From Candidatus Poribacteria bacterium (lineage in GTDB: Bacteria > Poribacteria > WGA-4E > UBA9662), in contig JASMLX010000025.1 in assembly GCA_030748495.1 (NCBI GenBank), forward strand, positions 1 through 59,470: 59,470 nt of DNA. Direction: 5' to 3'. This document shows positions 25,903-35,386 of this stretch, piece by piece (the first letter of the stretch is position 1; every line of letters starts with the position of its first letter). The notes under the pieces were generated by a model that worked only from the letters and a program-made list of their open reading frames with translations, ran no database searches and was not told where the DNA came from. Made by a program: the position numbers and the translations under genes.

Positions 25903-28128
25903 CTACTCTTCAACGAGACGGCCGATCAGCGATTGGACTGGCTGATAATATTTCACCAAGATGACAGTCTGCCTAGAGTTCTTCGCAATGCTTTCCGGGA
26001 TACTACCAAAGAGTACTTTGGGATACATACTACGATCGCTGGCACCTACAATAATAGCATCATACGACTTGGCTAGGTCGTCATTTTCAGCTTCCTGAGT
26101 GACCCCGTCGCTAACAGAGATATGGCTGACAATCTCGCTTTTAGGGTTTAGACCATAAGTCTTTGTTATTCTGGTTACAGTCTGATCCAAGATTTTTCTC
26201 GATCTATTGACTCTATCTCCATCTGTAGTTGCGTCTGGTGGAATTACACTACAGACTGTCAAGGCGCCATCAAAGAAATTGATGAATGATGCCGCGTACT
26301 TTTCCGCACGTTGGGCATGCGCTCCGCCAGCAGTCGGAAGAAGAAACCTCCGTAAAGATTCCTCGTTTCCAAGTTTGACTAATATCACATCTGTTCTCGC
26401 ACTGTTTACGACCTCATCCACCACAGCACCAAAAATCTTTCCGAAAGCAGAGGTATGTCCTTTCCAGCCCAGTAGGATTAGATCGCAACTTCGTTCACTT
26501 GCGGTTTCTAAGATTGCTTGCGCGATATTGTGTCCAACTCGTACCAGAGAGGTGATTGGAATCTGATACCGATGTGCTTGAGAGCGTGCCAGCTCTAAGA
26601 TCTCTTTTTCATTTTCTATATGAGTACTTTCTTGACCGGGTGGCGTCTGTTCTGATATCTGCACCCCTCGTAACGCAATAATTTCCCCTTGATGTTCGGT
26701 TGCTATAGCCGCGGCCAGCGCTATCAGTTGGTTAGCATGATCCGGATTGGCCACGGGAACAAGTACTCGAAACTTTCCTGGATTGACTGCGGGTTCTTCT
26801 AATACGACCTCAGATGGTGTGATGGGTGACGCGGCTCTTTCCAGTTGTCTTAACTTCCATCCCAGAAATAAAAGTTCCCCCAGTAAAAGACAGGCTACAG
26901 CTGCGATGACCGGGAAGTGGTGATGGAGAATCTGACTCAGTAAATATAGGTTGGTAACAATGGCCATCAGGGGCAATAACGGTACTAAAGGAACACGAAA
27001 AGGGCGTTCGAGGTCGGGATATTTCCGGCGATGGTAAATTAGGGCTACGTTGACCAAAATAAGTGCTAGCAGCAGAACTGTATCGGCGAAATGTGCTAGA
27101 TCTTCCAAGTTGAAACTGAGAATGAAAATTAAAATTGCTAAGCTGACTGTAATCAATGCAATAACAGGCGTTTTAGTACGACTATTGACCTGTCCTATCT
27201 TTGCCGGCAGATGAGCCAGGCGGCTCATCGATAAGGCTACCCGAGATCCTGCCATGATGGAGGCATTGGAGGCCGACAACATCGAAAACAGAGCCCCGGC
27301 GACAATAACGATACCGCCAATAGGTCCAAGAAACTGCCGGGCGGCAATGCCCAAAGCGGCTTCTGTGTATTCGGTTAGCTTGGCTGCCACAACCACTAGC
27401 ACGACCAATGTATAGAGAATCGTTACAACTGCCATAGAGATAAAGATGGCGCGAGGTATGGTTTTAACCGGATTTTTGATCTCTCCCGCCGAGGCAGCAA
27501 TAGCTGAAAAACCAAAAAAGGTGATAAATACCATCGCTGCCGTGCTGCTGATTCGAACAAAATCGGTGCTGATCTTTGCCTTCACATCATCGATATCTAA
27601 ACTGCCTAGTCCGCCAAAAATAAACCAAATCAGTAGAATCACCTTGCCAATGGTGACGATTATTTGAAAACTCCCACTCTCCTTAGTGCCCTTTATATTT
27701 AACAAAGTCAAGCCGACCAATATAACTAACCCGGATAGGTTTTCGAGAGGCATCTCCCGGATAAACTCGTTGAAATAACTCGATAGGCTAGAGAGGTAAA
27801 AGGCACAGGAGGAGGTATAGCCCAAGAAAAGAGCCCAACCAACAAAATAGGATAGTGGTGACGAAAACGTTTTGCGGGCGTAGAAGTACCCTTCTCCAGA
27901 TTCTGGATAGATTGAGACGAATTCACAATAGGTCATAGCCGTAAAAGCAGCAACAACCGCAGCCAAGAAAAATGACAAAATAGCAGTTGACCCCACATTT
28001 CGAACGGCTAATCCTGATAAGGTGAAGATGCCAGCCGCTATCATGGTTCCAATACCGATTGCCAGTGCCGAAGTTAATCCTAAATCACGGCTCAATTCTA
28101 CGTGTATATTGTCATTATTAGTTTTCAT
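25903..28128 (-). CDS. APC-superfamily amino-acid permease fused to two UspA domains
   Basis: The product is 741 aa. Residues about 15-440 form a 12-helix amino-acid/polyamine/organocation transporter. It starts with LGLTSALAIGIGTMIAAGIFTL (the GxGxxIGxGIF-type helix 1 motif) and contains IFISMAVVTILYTLVVL and YHRRKYPDLERPFRVPLVP. Residues about 450-600 and 605-741 are two universal-stress-protein domains, with DLILLGWKGH and GAVVDEVVNSARTDVILVK in the first, and DAIIVGASDRSMYPKVLFGS and SIPESIAKNSRQTVILVK in the second. In Usp proteins the G-x(2)-G-x(9)-G(S/T) pattern binds ATP, and the first domain keeps much of it. The fusion suggests transport controlled by nucleotide or energy state. Confidence 0.88.
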   Translation of the reverse strand: MKTNNDNIHVELSRDLGLTSALAIGIGTMIAAGIFTLSGLAVRNVGSTAILSFFLAAVVAAFTAMTYCEFVSIYPESGEGYFYARKTFSSPLSYFVGWALFLGYTSSCAFYLSSLSSYFNEFIREMPLENLSGLVILVGLTLLNIKGTKESGSFQIIVTIGKVILLIWFIFGGLGSLDIDDVKAKISTDFVRISSTAAMVFITFFGFSAIAASAGEIKNPVKTIPRAIFISMAVVTILYTLVVLVVVAAKLTEYTEAALGIAARQFLGPIGGIVIVAGALFSMLSASNASIMAGSRVALSMSRLAHLPAKIGQVNSRTKTPVIALITVSLAILIFILSFNLEDLAHFADTVLLLALILVNVALIYHRRKYPDLERPFRVPLVPLLPLMAIVTNLYLLSQILHHHFPVIAAVACLLLGELLFLGWKLRQLERAASPITPSEVVLEEPAVNPGKFRVLVPVANPDHANQLIALAAAIATEHQGEIIALRGVQISEQTPPGQESTHIENEKEILELARSQAHRYQIPITSLVRVGHNIAQAILETASERSCDLILLGWKGHTSAFGKIFGAVVDEVVNSARTDVILVKLGNEESLRRFLLPTAGGAHAQRAEKYAASFINFFDGALTVCSVIPPDATTDGDRVNRSRKILDQTVTRITKTYGLNPKSEIVSHISVSDGVTQEAENDDLAKSYDAIIVGASDRSMYPKVLFGSIPESIAKNSRQTVILVKYYQPVQSLIGRLVEE

Positions 28129-28248
28129 ACTACAGTTGTTCTGCTAACAAATTTTTATTCGTATGTCTCTAAATAAGTCGGAGTTAATGGCCAAAAAGGT
28201 AAATAATGTAGCATAATAGACAGGTATGATCAAGCAAACGATAACTTA

Positions 28249-28353
28249 CTAATTGTCTACAACGACAACGAAACCGTCCTGCAATCCTCGCATCTTCACG
28301 CTTAAGCGGAATTTAGCTCCTGCTGTTATCGATACCAAGATCTGCGGTCTCAT
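28249..28353 (-). CDS. Small ORF of 34 codons with a perfect ribosome-binding site
   Basis: On the minus strand the sequence AAGGAGGT (28361-28368) lies 7 nt before an ATG at 28351-28353. The frame runs to a TAG at 28249-28251. The product starts MRPQILVSITAGAKF, continues with a basic RLSVKMRGLQ segment and ends in DGFVVVVDN. It looks like a small beta-rich soluble peptide with no membrane helix. It lies between the DUF6785 gene and the APC/Usp gene, on the same strand as both. I do not recognise it. Confidence 0.5.
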   Translation of the reverse strand: MRPQILVSITAGAKFRLSVKMRGLQDGFVVVVDN

Positions 28354-28396
28354 TAAGCTGACCTCCTTAATTAAGGTCGCTACTGGCAATGCTTTT

Positions 28397-30394
28397 TTAA
28401 CCGAACCAAACACCGTAACCACGGAAGATGTCGTCGCCAATGGCCGCAAGTGTGCCCCAAAGTATTCCAGCGGTGAAAAAATGGCCCAGCGCAACACCTA
28501 AAAAGCCTGGTGCCAATTGCCGGTACAGTCCAATCCCACCGATTCGAGTAATTAGTATCTTGAGGATCCAAGCAACGAAAAAAGCTCCCCATAAAGGATC
28601 TCCATAGGCGGTAACCATAGCAAAACCGAGCGGATGAAGCGGAAACTGTAAAAAATTACGCCGAAGAAAAGCGAGCAAAGTAGTGAAAATGAAACCAAAA
28701 CCGACGGCACCTGTCCGTGTAAAGTCTGGCGCACTTTTGGAGAGTTGATACCCTTTCATCAGGTTATACTCCTGACGAATAAGTGCGGCACCGCGTGTTC
28801 CACCTTGTAGCCCTTGCCCACCCTCTAAAATGTTGGCGCCATACTCGTAGTAGGCGTTCAGGTGGATCCAGTACGCCCCTAATAATCCGATTACCAGCGC
28901 AAACATAATCACAATTGGCACTACCCGTCGACTCATCTGAACCTCGTCACTATGCTTCAAAGCCTCCAGTTGGTAAGCCATAAACGAAGGAAAGTATCCT
29001 CTGGAGAGAAAGGTTAGACTGGCGAAAACGGTTAAATTTTGGTAACTTCCGTTCGGAGTGAAAACACTGGAGCCAAAGGCGTTGATCATTACCCGTTTGT
29101 GTTCGCCATAAGGGAAAAGCCATATCATGGGGGCACCGGCTTCTGCACGGATCTTCGTATAAACCAGCGCAAAACCGAAGATAAGCCCAAAGTATATTAG
29201 TACTGTTGTAACGGTCATTCCTGCAATAACGCACCAACCGCAGATAAAGGCGATACCACCGACCACACCAAAAAATGCGACACGGAAAGATAACGGTTCA
29301 GCCCGGTCATCTGCGATACTTTTACCCAAAGCTCCGCTAATCACATCCTGGATCTGCTTTTTGGCAACCCAACAGAACGCAATGACCAATGCTAGAAAGG
29401 CACCGCTACTCTGGTCGTGAACGTACGGAAATCCCGGCAGATTATAGCCGAATGCCGAAGCCGCAACGGCCTCTATCTTCAGCAGAAAGTAGAGGGACCA
29501 AACCGAAAGGTTGATGTCCAGAGGCATCAGATAAGCCAGACCAAAAACAGCAGGCCGGAATTGGAAGGCAATCGGTCGCACGGCACTCCAGGGCCGGTCC
29601 GTAAAAAGATGACTTAGGTTAATCCTGGTTCCCGGTCCAGGAATAGAAGGATAAAAGGCGTGCAGAATGTTCATTAAATTGTATAAAAAAGCCAGGCTAA
29701 AACCGATCCACATATACGGATTGCGAAAAAAAGGTCGTTTCCCAATCAGGTTAGAAGAACCTACCCTTTCATCCCGGACTAAGCCGGTTCCGGCGATTTC
29801 TAGCCCAAATCGAGCGACAGGAAATACCAGACGCTCTTGATCGATCCACTGCTTGCGGAAGATGACAACAAGACAGAGCATCGTCCAAAAGACGGCAATA
29901 AACAGGAGGCTCCACAGTGCTAGCGGGGTCATCCATGCCAGCCAGGGAATGGGGGCATTCCGACCGATCCCTTCGTAAGCACCGATAATCGCTTTCTGAT
30001 CGGTGACAACCATCCAACGGGGGAGGTACTGTGCAAGAAAACCAAACTCGTTTTCCGTCGTGGCGTAGTAGAACGGCGCTGTTAAGACTGGCAGAAAGTA
30101 TCGCACCATACCAACCGAAGACATGGAGATAGCAATGGCGACAACACTGTAGATGACAAGGGTTTCGGCTCGAGATAGAGCCAGTGATGGGTTTAGAAAT
30201 CGGAGCAACGGGTTGATGGCGACAATCAAGATAATCGCTGCAACCGCAGGGATTGGAGGTACCGATTCACCGATTTGGGTGGCGTGGGTGATAAGGCCGC
30301 TATGTGCAAGCCAAATATTACTGACCCAAACAAATATGAGTGATAGAAGTGCAGAACGAACCGTCAGGCCTGAGGCTAAGTTTTTTTTAGCCAC
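28397..30394 (-). CDS. DUF6785-type polytopic membrane protein (second copy)
   Basis: The product is 665 aa with about 14 hydrophobic segments, starting at a GTG. The marks match the protein at 19771: FRKQWIDQERLVFPVARF, TRINLSHLFTDRPWSAV, MPLDINLSVWSLYFLLKIEAV, TKIRAEAGAPMIWLFPYGEHK, FLSRGYFPSFMAYQLEALK and a C-terminal GGIGLYRQLAPGFLGVALGHF. The identity between the two is low but the order of elements is the same. Function unknown; a permease-like role is possible. It is followed by the small ORF and the APC/Usp permease on the same strand. Confidence 0.75.
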   Translation of the reverse strand: MAKKNLASGLTVRSALLSLIFVWVSNIWLAHSGLITHATQIGESVPPIPAVAAIILIVAINPLLRFLNPSLALSRAETLVIYSVVAIAISMSSVGMVRYFLPVLTAPFYYATTENEFGFLAQYLPRWMVVTDQKAIIGAYEGIGRNAPIPWLAWMTPLALWSLLFIAVFWTMLCLVVIFRKQWIDQERLVFPVARFGLEIAGTGLVRDERVGSSNLIGKRPFFRNPYMWIGFSLAFLYNLMNILHAFYPSIPGPGTRINLSHLFTDRPWSAVRPIAFQFRPAVFGLAYLMPLDINLSVWSLYFLLKIEAVAASAFGYNLPGFPYVHDQSSGAFLALVIAFCWVAKKQIQDVISGALGKSIADDRAEPLSFRVAFFGVVGGIAFICGWCVIAGMTVTTVLIYFGLIFGFALVYTKIRAEAGAPMIWLFPYGEHKRVMINAFGSSVFTPNGSYQNLTVFASLTFLSRGYFPSFMAYQLEALKHSDEVQMSRRVVPIVIMFALVIGLLGAYWIHLNAYYEYGANILEGGQGLQGGTRGAALIRQEYNLMKGYQLSKSAPDFTRTGAVGFGFIFTTLLAFLRRNFLQFPLHPLGFAMVTAYGDPLWGAFFVAWILKILITRIGGIGLYRQLAPGFLGVALGHFFTAGILWGTLAAIGDDIFRGYGVWFG

Positions 30395-30599
30395 AATTCA
30401 GGAGTTCCAATTTAGGTGAGTCGAACCGACAAAACCAGCCTACAGTACAAAAGATAAAATGCAGAAATCGGCAGAACATTAGAGACGCACTAATGTCTTT
30501 CCATATCCGTACATACCCAGATGGTTCATAGTGTCGCCATATTTTTACAACCAACCGCTAGTTGGCTAATATAGAGCCTGTACACACCCGCTGAAAGTA

Positions 30600-31679
30600 C
30601 TATCTTACTTGTAAAAATCCCTGCTCAAGATCGACCGTTTCGTTCAACGGAAGCTTAATCTTACTCTGCGTCCAGGATGAGAGGTAGACGGCGTTAATCG
30701 CCTCAATCGCTGCACGACCGTCCCGTCCGCCGGTTCTTGGATTAAGCTGATGCAGAATGCAGTCGCAGAAATGATCCAGTTCCATCAGGTACTGGCCATT
30801 AGCTTGGATTTCTTGATCTAAATTACCCTGATTATGGGGGGTGACATCAACAGTTGTATTACCATGACGGAACAGAGTCATTTGAAAGGGTTCGGTCGAA
30901 ACAAAACTCCATGCTGGACCAAACTCTATTTTTAATGCTCCCTTTGTTCCCATAATTTCGTACAGTTCAACGAGTGGTTGATGTGCAACACGCGTCATAT
31001 GGTGAAGGCTAATCGCACCACTATTGTGCCGAAAGGTTGCAACTGCGGTATCTTCAACTTCCCTATCGTTCATAACAATACCGATTTCCCCACTGGCGGT
31101 TTCGATATCTCCCAGCCACCATCGGCACAAGTCTATGGCGTGACTGCCGTGGTCCTGATAAATTCCACCCCAGGTAGGAAGGGAATCTCTCCAACCACCT
31201 GGTGAAGAGAGAAAACTCCAGTTGACACGTACCTGAAAAACCGGCCCCAGTTCATCATCGTCAATCATCTGCTTGGCTTTTAGGAAACACTTGTGGTAGC
31301 GTTTCATGAAAGCGACCATTAAAGTAACGTTATGCTTCCGACAGGTATCGATCATCTGGTCACATTCATCTGGGGTGCGTGCCATCGGTTTTTCACACAA
31401 AACGTGCTTGCCGGCACTGGCGATTGCGAGTACGTCGTCAAGGTGACAATAGACGGGTGTGCCTACGACCACAGCATCAATATCGGCTTGATCGAGCATC
31501 TGATCTCGATCAGTATAGATCTCGGGTGCTCGATACATCTCTTGTGCCCAGCGTACCTGCTCTTGATTCGTATCCGCTGCCGCCGCGAAAACCCCATTTT
31601 TCAGATATTTAAAAACGGGGCCGTACATACAACGAGTTGTGGCACCACAGCCAAGAATTCCAATTTTTACCGGTTCCAT
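30600..31679 (-). CDS. Gfo/Idh/MocA family oxidoreductase
   Basis: The product is 359 aa. The N-terminal Rossmann fold has IGILGCGATTRCMYGP (NAD(P)-binding, about 6-21), then DADIDAVVVGTPVYCHLD-like residues and the catalytic-lysine motif CEKPMARTPDEC (lysine near 97). The C-terminal half has VNWSFLSSPGGWRDSLPTWGGIYQDHGSHAIDL with the conserved H-x-x-D pair. These enzymes oxidise or reduce sugar, inositol or amino-sugar substrates; the substrate is not evident. It is preceded on the minus strand by about 200 bp without a clear promoter and lies upstream of the DUF6785 gene in the same direction. Confidence 0.9.
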   Translation of the reverse strand: MEPVKIGILGCGATTRCMYGPVFKYLKNGVFAAAADTNQEQVRWAQEMYRAPEIYTDRDQMLDQADIDAVVVGTPVYCHLDDVLAIASAGKHVLCEKPMARTPDECDQMIDTCRKHNVTLMVAFMKRYHKCFLKAKQMIDDDELGPVFQVRVNWSFLSSPGGWRDSLPTWGGIYQDHGSHAIDLCRWWLGDIETASGEIGIVMNDREVEDTAVATFRHNSGAISLHHMTRVAHQPLVELYEIMGTKGALKIEFGPAWSFVSTEPFQMTLFRHGNTTVDVTPHNQGNLDQEIQANGQYLMELDHFCDCILHQLNPRTGGRDGRAAIEAINAVYLSSWTQSKIKLPLNETVDLEQGFLQVR

Positions 31680-31860
31680 CGATTTACACTCTCTGCAGTC
31701 TCGGGAAGACTGTTTTACTCATTATAACTATTCCATTTTTTCCTTATACGGTAGGGGTTTCAACGATTCTCAACACACTATAACAGACACTACTCGGTGT
31801 CGTCAAGTGTGTCTTTTTTGAGTCCTGACGACTTCTTTTGTGAATGAAATCGTAGTGGGT

Positions 31861-32010
31861 GTAGGGGTTAAGAATTAACCCCTACCTGTCCTTCGGATAT
31901 AAAACAGTATATAAGAAATAGTGTCTATATACTGTTTCACTGTCTCTCCCCTTAGTAAGAGGGAGGATAGAGGAGGAGGCGGCCCTATCCCCGTAGGGGC
32001 GACGCAGCAC
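31861..32010. repeat. Palindrome-rich repeat element, copy 1
   Basis: The copy begins with an inverted repeat (GTAGGGGTTAA, loop GAA, TTAACCCCTAC). It contains CTGTCCTTCGGA and an 11-bp stem AACAGTATATA (31903-31913) / TATATACTGTT (31926-31936). It ends at CTATCCCCGTAGGGGC (31985-32000). A diverged direct copy lies at 32249-32400. The terminal 16-mer is identical to the one at 45475-45490 beside the RAYT gene. Confidence 0.75.
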
Positions 32011-32075
32011 TGAGTTATTGGTTGTTTCTCTATCTGACGTACGGGTGACGAATTCTGTCTCCGATTGACTTTCTA

Positions 32076-32113
32076 TGCTTCGCCCACCAATCACCAACTA
32101 TTGGGCGAAGTAT
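32076..32113. repeat. REP-like hairpin between the two repeat copies
   Basis: ATGCTTCGCCCA (32076-32087) pairs with TGGGCGAAGTAT (32102-32113) with one mismatch. The same GGGCGAAG-type core returns at 32182-32198 as CTACTTCGCCCCTAC, the inverse of the GTAGGGGCGA found at 31993-32002. It fits a REP-type repeat family. Confidence 0.55.
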
Positions 32114-32248
32114 CTCACCGTGGCAGACCAATGCATTATCCACCCGCACCTGCTATTACCTGAGAATCAAGATCATAAGGCGCTACTTCGCCCCTACAAA
32201 AGAGTGACTACAAGCTGGGCCCAAAACCCAACGAAAGAGATAGCTGAG

Positions 32249-32400
32249 GTAGGAATTGACCCCTACCTGTCCTTCGGACATGAAACCGTATATAAAAAAT
32301 AGTGTCTATATACTATTTCACTGTTTCTCCCCTTTACTAAAGGGGAAGACCAAGGTGAGGGTGTCCCCCATCCCCGTAGAGGCCAGCAACACCGATATAA
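32249..32400. repeat. Palindrome-rich repeat element, copy 2
   Basis: It runs parallel to copy 1 with scattered changes: GTAGGAATTGACCCCTACC, then CTGTCCTTCGGACATG, GTATATA/TATATAC, CTGTTTCTCCCC and ATCCCCGTAGAGGC. The 5' palindrome is partly lost. It ends about 130 bp before the start codon of the substrate-binding/OmpA gene, so it may lie in that gene's leader or promoter region. Confidence 0.7.
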
Positions 32401-32529
32401 TAGCTCATAGGTGAGAAACTAGACATTAGGTCGTTTTTCTGTTAAAATCTGGTTGTCATGAACAGTTCTAAATGCCCTATACCATTAAATTTATCCCAAC
32501 GGAATTGATTGACCTTCAAGGAGGATCGC

Positions 32530-34395
32530 ATGAAGATAAAAAGATACTTCTTCACCCTACCGCTACTGTTTCTGATCTTTAATCTTTCTTTGGTGCCCAC
32601 GTCTTCGATTGAGGCACAGCAAAACTTCTCCTCCTTGGTGGGAGCTGCCTCGGTCAAGCCGGTCACTTCAACCTCGCCGTTGGTCGTACCCTATATCGTT
32701 TGGGGCGGAGAAGCCGCACTCTTTTACGCCAATGGCGGTCTGCAGACTAAGCCGGGTTCAATCATGGCTCAACAAGGGCTCAACTTGAAATTGGTAGCAG
32801 GCGATGATTTTGTGAGACAGGTCAAGAATTACGTCGGAGGGCAGACGCCTCTTCTCAGAGGAACTTTTCGTATGATTGGTCAAGCTAGCGAAGTCATTGG
32901 CCGGGATCCAAAAACTAAAGCTATGGTCTTTGGTCAAATGACCTGGTCAGCGGGTGACCATTTCGTCGGTCGGGCTGATATTAAACGGATTTCAGACTTA
33001 AAGGGCAAGAAAATCGCTATTCAAACCAGCGGTCCACACGTTGGGATGCTCTACGACATGTTAAAAACGGCACGGCTTTCTAAGTCGGATGTCAGAATAG
33101 TTTGGGTAGATGACTTGACCGGACCTGATGGTCCGGCTGAGGCCTTCCGCCGAGACTCAACCATTTCCGGTTGTTTTGTCATTACACCGGATATGATTGG
33201 ACTTACCGGCGGATACGACAATACCGGGACAGGAGCAGAAGGCACAGTCAAGGGAGCACACATTGTGGTCAGCACTGCCACCTTATCTAGGTCTATCGCT
33301 GATGTTTACGCTTGTCGTAAAGACTTCTACGACAGTAACAAAACGACCATCGAAAAATTTTTCGCCGGCTATCTGAAAGGGGCAGAAGAAGTCATCAAGC
33401 TGAAAAAAGCTTATGAGGCCAGCGGATCAAGTGAATATATGAAACTGTTGCAGATGATACAAGACATTTATGGCCCGGATGTTATTCCGACTTTAGAAGA
33501 GGATGCCCACGGTTTGATTGCAGACTGCACTTATGTCGGTCAACCGGGTAATGTCTCTTTCTTCAACGATACTACTAATGTTGTTACCGGCTTTGAAGGC
33601 TTTAATAAGTCAGCCATTGACATGGCAACAACTTGGGGATTTGCCAAGGAACGTTACAACCTTTTATCTTCAGGCCTGAACTTTAGTTCTGCGACCTTTA
33701 GCAATTTGCTCTCTAACACGGTCAGGATGCCGGTTAAGCGACAGAGATTCAAGCAAGAAACGGTTAGAGCCGAGGTGGAATCCTTCAATGAAGAGGATGT
33801 GCTAGACGAAAAAACGTTGATCGCCTTTACCATCCAGTTTCAACCCAATCAAGAAGAGTTCAGCGCAACGCAATACAAACAGGAATTTGACCGCGTGGTC
33901 GAGTTGGCAGCTAAGTACGGTAATGCCGCCATCGCCATCAAAGGACACACCGATCCATCCAAAACTTTGATCACACTGGTTAAAACGGGTCTCAAGCAAG
34001 GTATCCTCAAACGGACAGGCACCAAAGGTAGCTACAAGTATTTTATGGAAGGAAAAACCATCCGGTTAGAGGATACGGCACGACTGATTCAGTTAATCCA
34101 ACAGAAGAAATTCGATTCTGCTGGAGATGTAGAAAGTCCATATCAGGTAATGCGGGCTGGCTTGCAGTTGTCAGAGCAACGTGCGGAAGCGGTCAAAAGG
34201 GCTATAATTAACTATGCACGCAAGCGAAACGTTCGCCTCGAGGCAGAGCAGATTGTGCCGATCGGCATGGGAATCAAAGAGCCTGTAATCACTAAACCAA
34301 CCAACTCCCAAGAAGCAGCCGAGAATCGCCGGGTTGAATTCGCGTTGGTCAAAGTCTCCGCCGAAACGGTTGCCGAGGCAGACTTCGACTTTTAG
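32530..34395 (+). CDS. Periplasmic substrate-binding protein (NMT1/SsuA-like) fused to an OmpA-like domain
   Basis: The product is 621 aa from the ATG at 32530, which has AAGGAGG 5 nt upstream; a longer frame from 32509 lacks such a site. A signal peptide (about 1-29) is followed by a type-2 periplasmic-binding domain (about 45-390) with YIVWGGEAALFYANGG, ISDLKGKKIAIQTSGPHVGMLYDMLKTA-type NMT1 residues and AVYACRKDFYDSNK-like helices. Residues about 425-615 form an OmpA/MotB-like peptidoglycan-binding domain (FTIQFQPNQEEF, IAIKGHTDP, SEQRAEAVKRAII, NRRVEFALV). It should sense or hold a small ligand at the cell wall. It is the first gene of a six-gene unit. Confidence 0.85.
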   Translation: MKIKRYFFTLPLLFLIFNLSLVPTSSIEAQQNFSSLVGAASVKPVTSTSPLVVPYIVWGGEAALFYANGGLQTKPGSIMAQQGLNLKLVAGDDFVRQVKNYVGGQTPLLRGTFRMIGQASEVIGRDPKTKAMVFGQMTWSAGDHFVGRADIKRISDLKGKKIAIQTSGPHVGMLYDMLKTARLSKSDVRIVWVDDLTGPDGPAEAFRRDSTISGCFVITPDMIGLTGGYDNTGTGAEGTVKGAHIVVSTATLSRSIADVYACRKDFYDSNKTTIEKFFAGYLKGAEEVIKLKKAYEASGSSEYMKLLQMIQDIYGPDVIPTLEEDAHGLIADCTYVGQPGNVSFFNDTTNVVTGFEGFNKSAIDMATTWGFAKERYNLLSSGLNFSSATFSNLLSNTVRMPVKRQRFKQETVRAEVESFNEEDVLDEKTLIAFTIQFQPNQEEFSATQYKQEFDRVVELAAKYGNAAIAIKGHTDPSKTLITLVKTGLKQGILKRTGTKGSYKYFMEGKTIRLEDTARLIQLIQQKKFDSAGDVESPYQVMRAGLQLSEQRAEAVKRAIINYARKRNVRLEAEQIVPIGMGIKEPVITKPTNSQEAAENRRVEFALVKVSAETVAEADFDF

Positions 34396-34406
34396 TCCAC
34401 TGGACA

Positions 34407-35366
34407 ATGCATCAGACTAAATTCCGGCAACGCCTCTTTTTCCTGATACTTTTGGTGTGGATGACAGACCTGCACCGTGTATTCGTTCCCTCACTGTATG
34501 CTCAGGAGACCGCATTGCACTCTGAAAATATTGTCGTGTTGCTGGATGCTTCAGGATCTATGAATGAAACATTCGGTTCAGACGCTAATAGGACCAAGTT
34601 GCAAACGGCAAAAAATGCGCTCAAATCGGTACTCTCCAAGCTGCCGGATGACATCAATATCGGTTTATTAATCTTCTCTACCTCCCACTCAACCCCCTGG
34701 CTGTATCCACTAGGAGTAAAAGAGAGTGACCGCTTCCTGAATGCGGTGGCAGGAGTTAGAGCCAATGGGGGAACTCCACTCGGGCAATATATGAAGATGG
34801 GGGCTGACGCACTACTGGCCCAGCGGGAAAAACAGTATAATTACGGTAGTTACCGTCTGCTGGTGATTACAGACGGTAAAGCCAGAGACGCCCATCTGGT
34901 AGATGCCTATACTCCGGCCATTATGAATCGGCAAATTCGTGTTGACGTAATCGGGGTGGATATGCCCGAAGATCATATGCTAGCCACTGTGGTGGATAGC
35001 TATCGACGTGCAGACAATCCGGAACAACTGATTGAAGCGGTTTCCAAGATTCTGGCTGAAACTTCAAGCTCAACTATTGATGCTGATGAAGATCTTTTTG
35101 AGTTGATCCAACCTCTGACTAACGAACTGGCCCGTGGCATGATTGAAGCTCTATCCGCGGTTCCGAGTAACCAACCGATTGGTCTGGAATCTGTTTCTGA
35201 ACCTGACGTTGAAAGTCAGACACCACCCACTACGCAACCTACAACAACCAGCACAGGGTCGTCTACCACGGACGAGGGCGGAGACGGACCACTGATTCTG
35301 ATAGGCATCCTGCTAGTGGCCGGGATTCTTTTCTTTCAGTACCGATCCAAACAGAAGAACACTTGA
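34407..35366 (+). CDS. Membrane-anchored von Willebrand factor A protein
   Basis: The product is 319 aa. A signal peptide (about 1-32, ending YAQ) precedes a VWA domain with an intact metal-ion-dependent adhesion site: D47-A-S-G-S51, a threonine in NGGTPLG (about 128) and the aspartate of VITDGKARD (about 158). After a Pro/Thr/Ser-rich linker (about 260-290) a single helix (LILIGILLVAGILFF) anchors the C-terminus, with basic residues RSKQKN behind it, so the VWA domain faces the periplasm. The gene starts 12 bp after the first gene and ends about 20 bp before the third. VWA domains with AAA+ partners often act in complex assembly. Confidence 0.9.
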   Translation: MHQTKFRQRLFFLILLVWMTDLHRVFVPSLYAQETALHSENIVVLLDASGSMNETFGSDANRTKLQTAKNALKSVLSKLPDDINIGLLIFSTSHSTPWLYPLGVKESDRFLNAVAGVRANGGTPLGQYMKMGADALLAQREKQYNYGSYRLLVITDGKARDAHLVDAYTPAIMNRQIRVDVIGVDMPEDHMLATVVDSYRRADNPEQLIEAVSKILAETSSSTIDADEDLFELIQPLTNELARGMIEALSAVPSNQPIGLESVSEPDVESQTPPTTQPTTTSTGSSTTDEGGDGPLILIGILLVAGILFFQYRSKQKNT

Positions 35367-35386
35367 TAAGACGAGGAGAATAAGCG

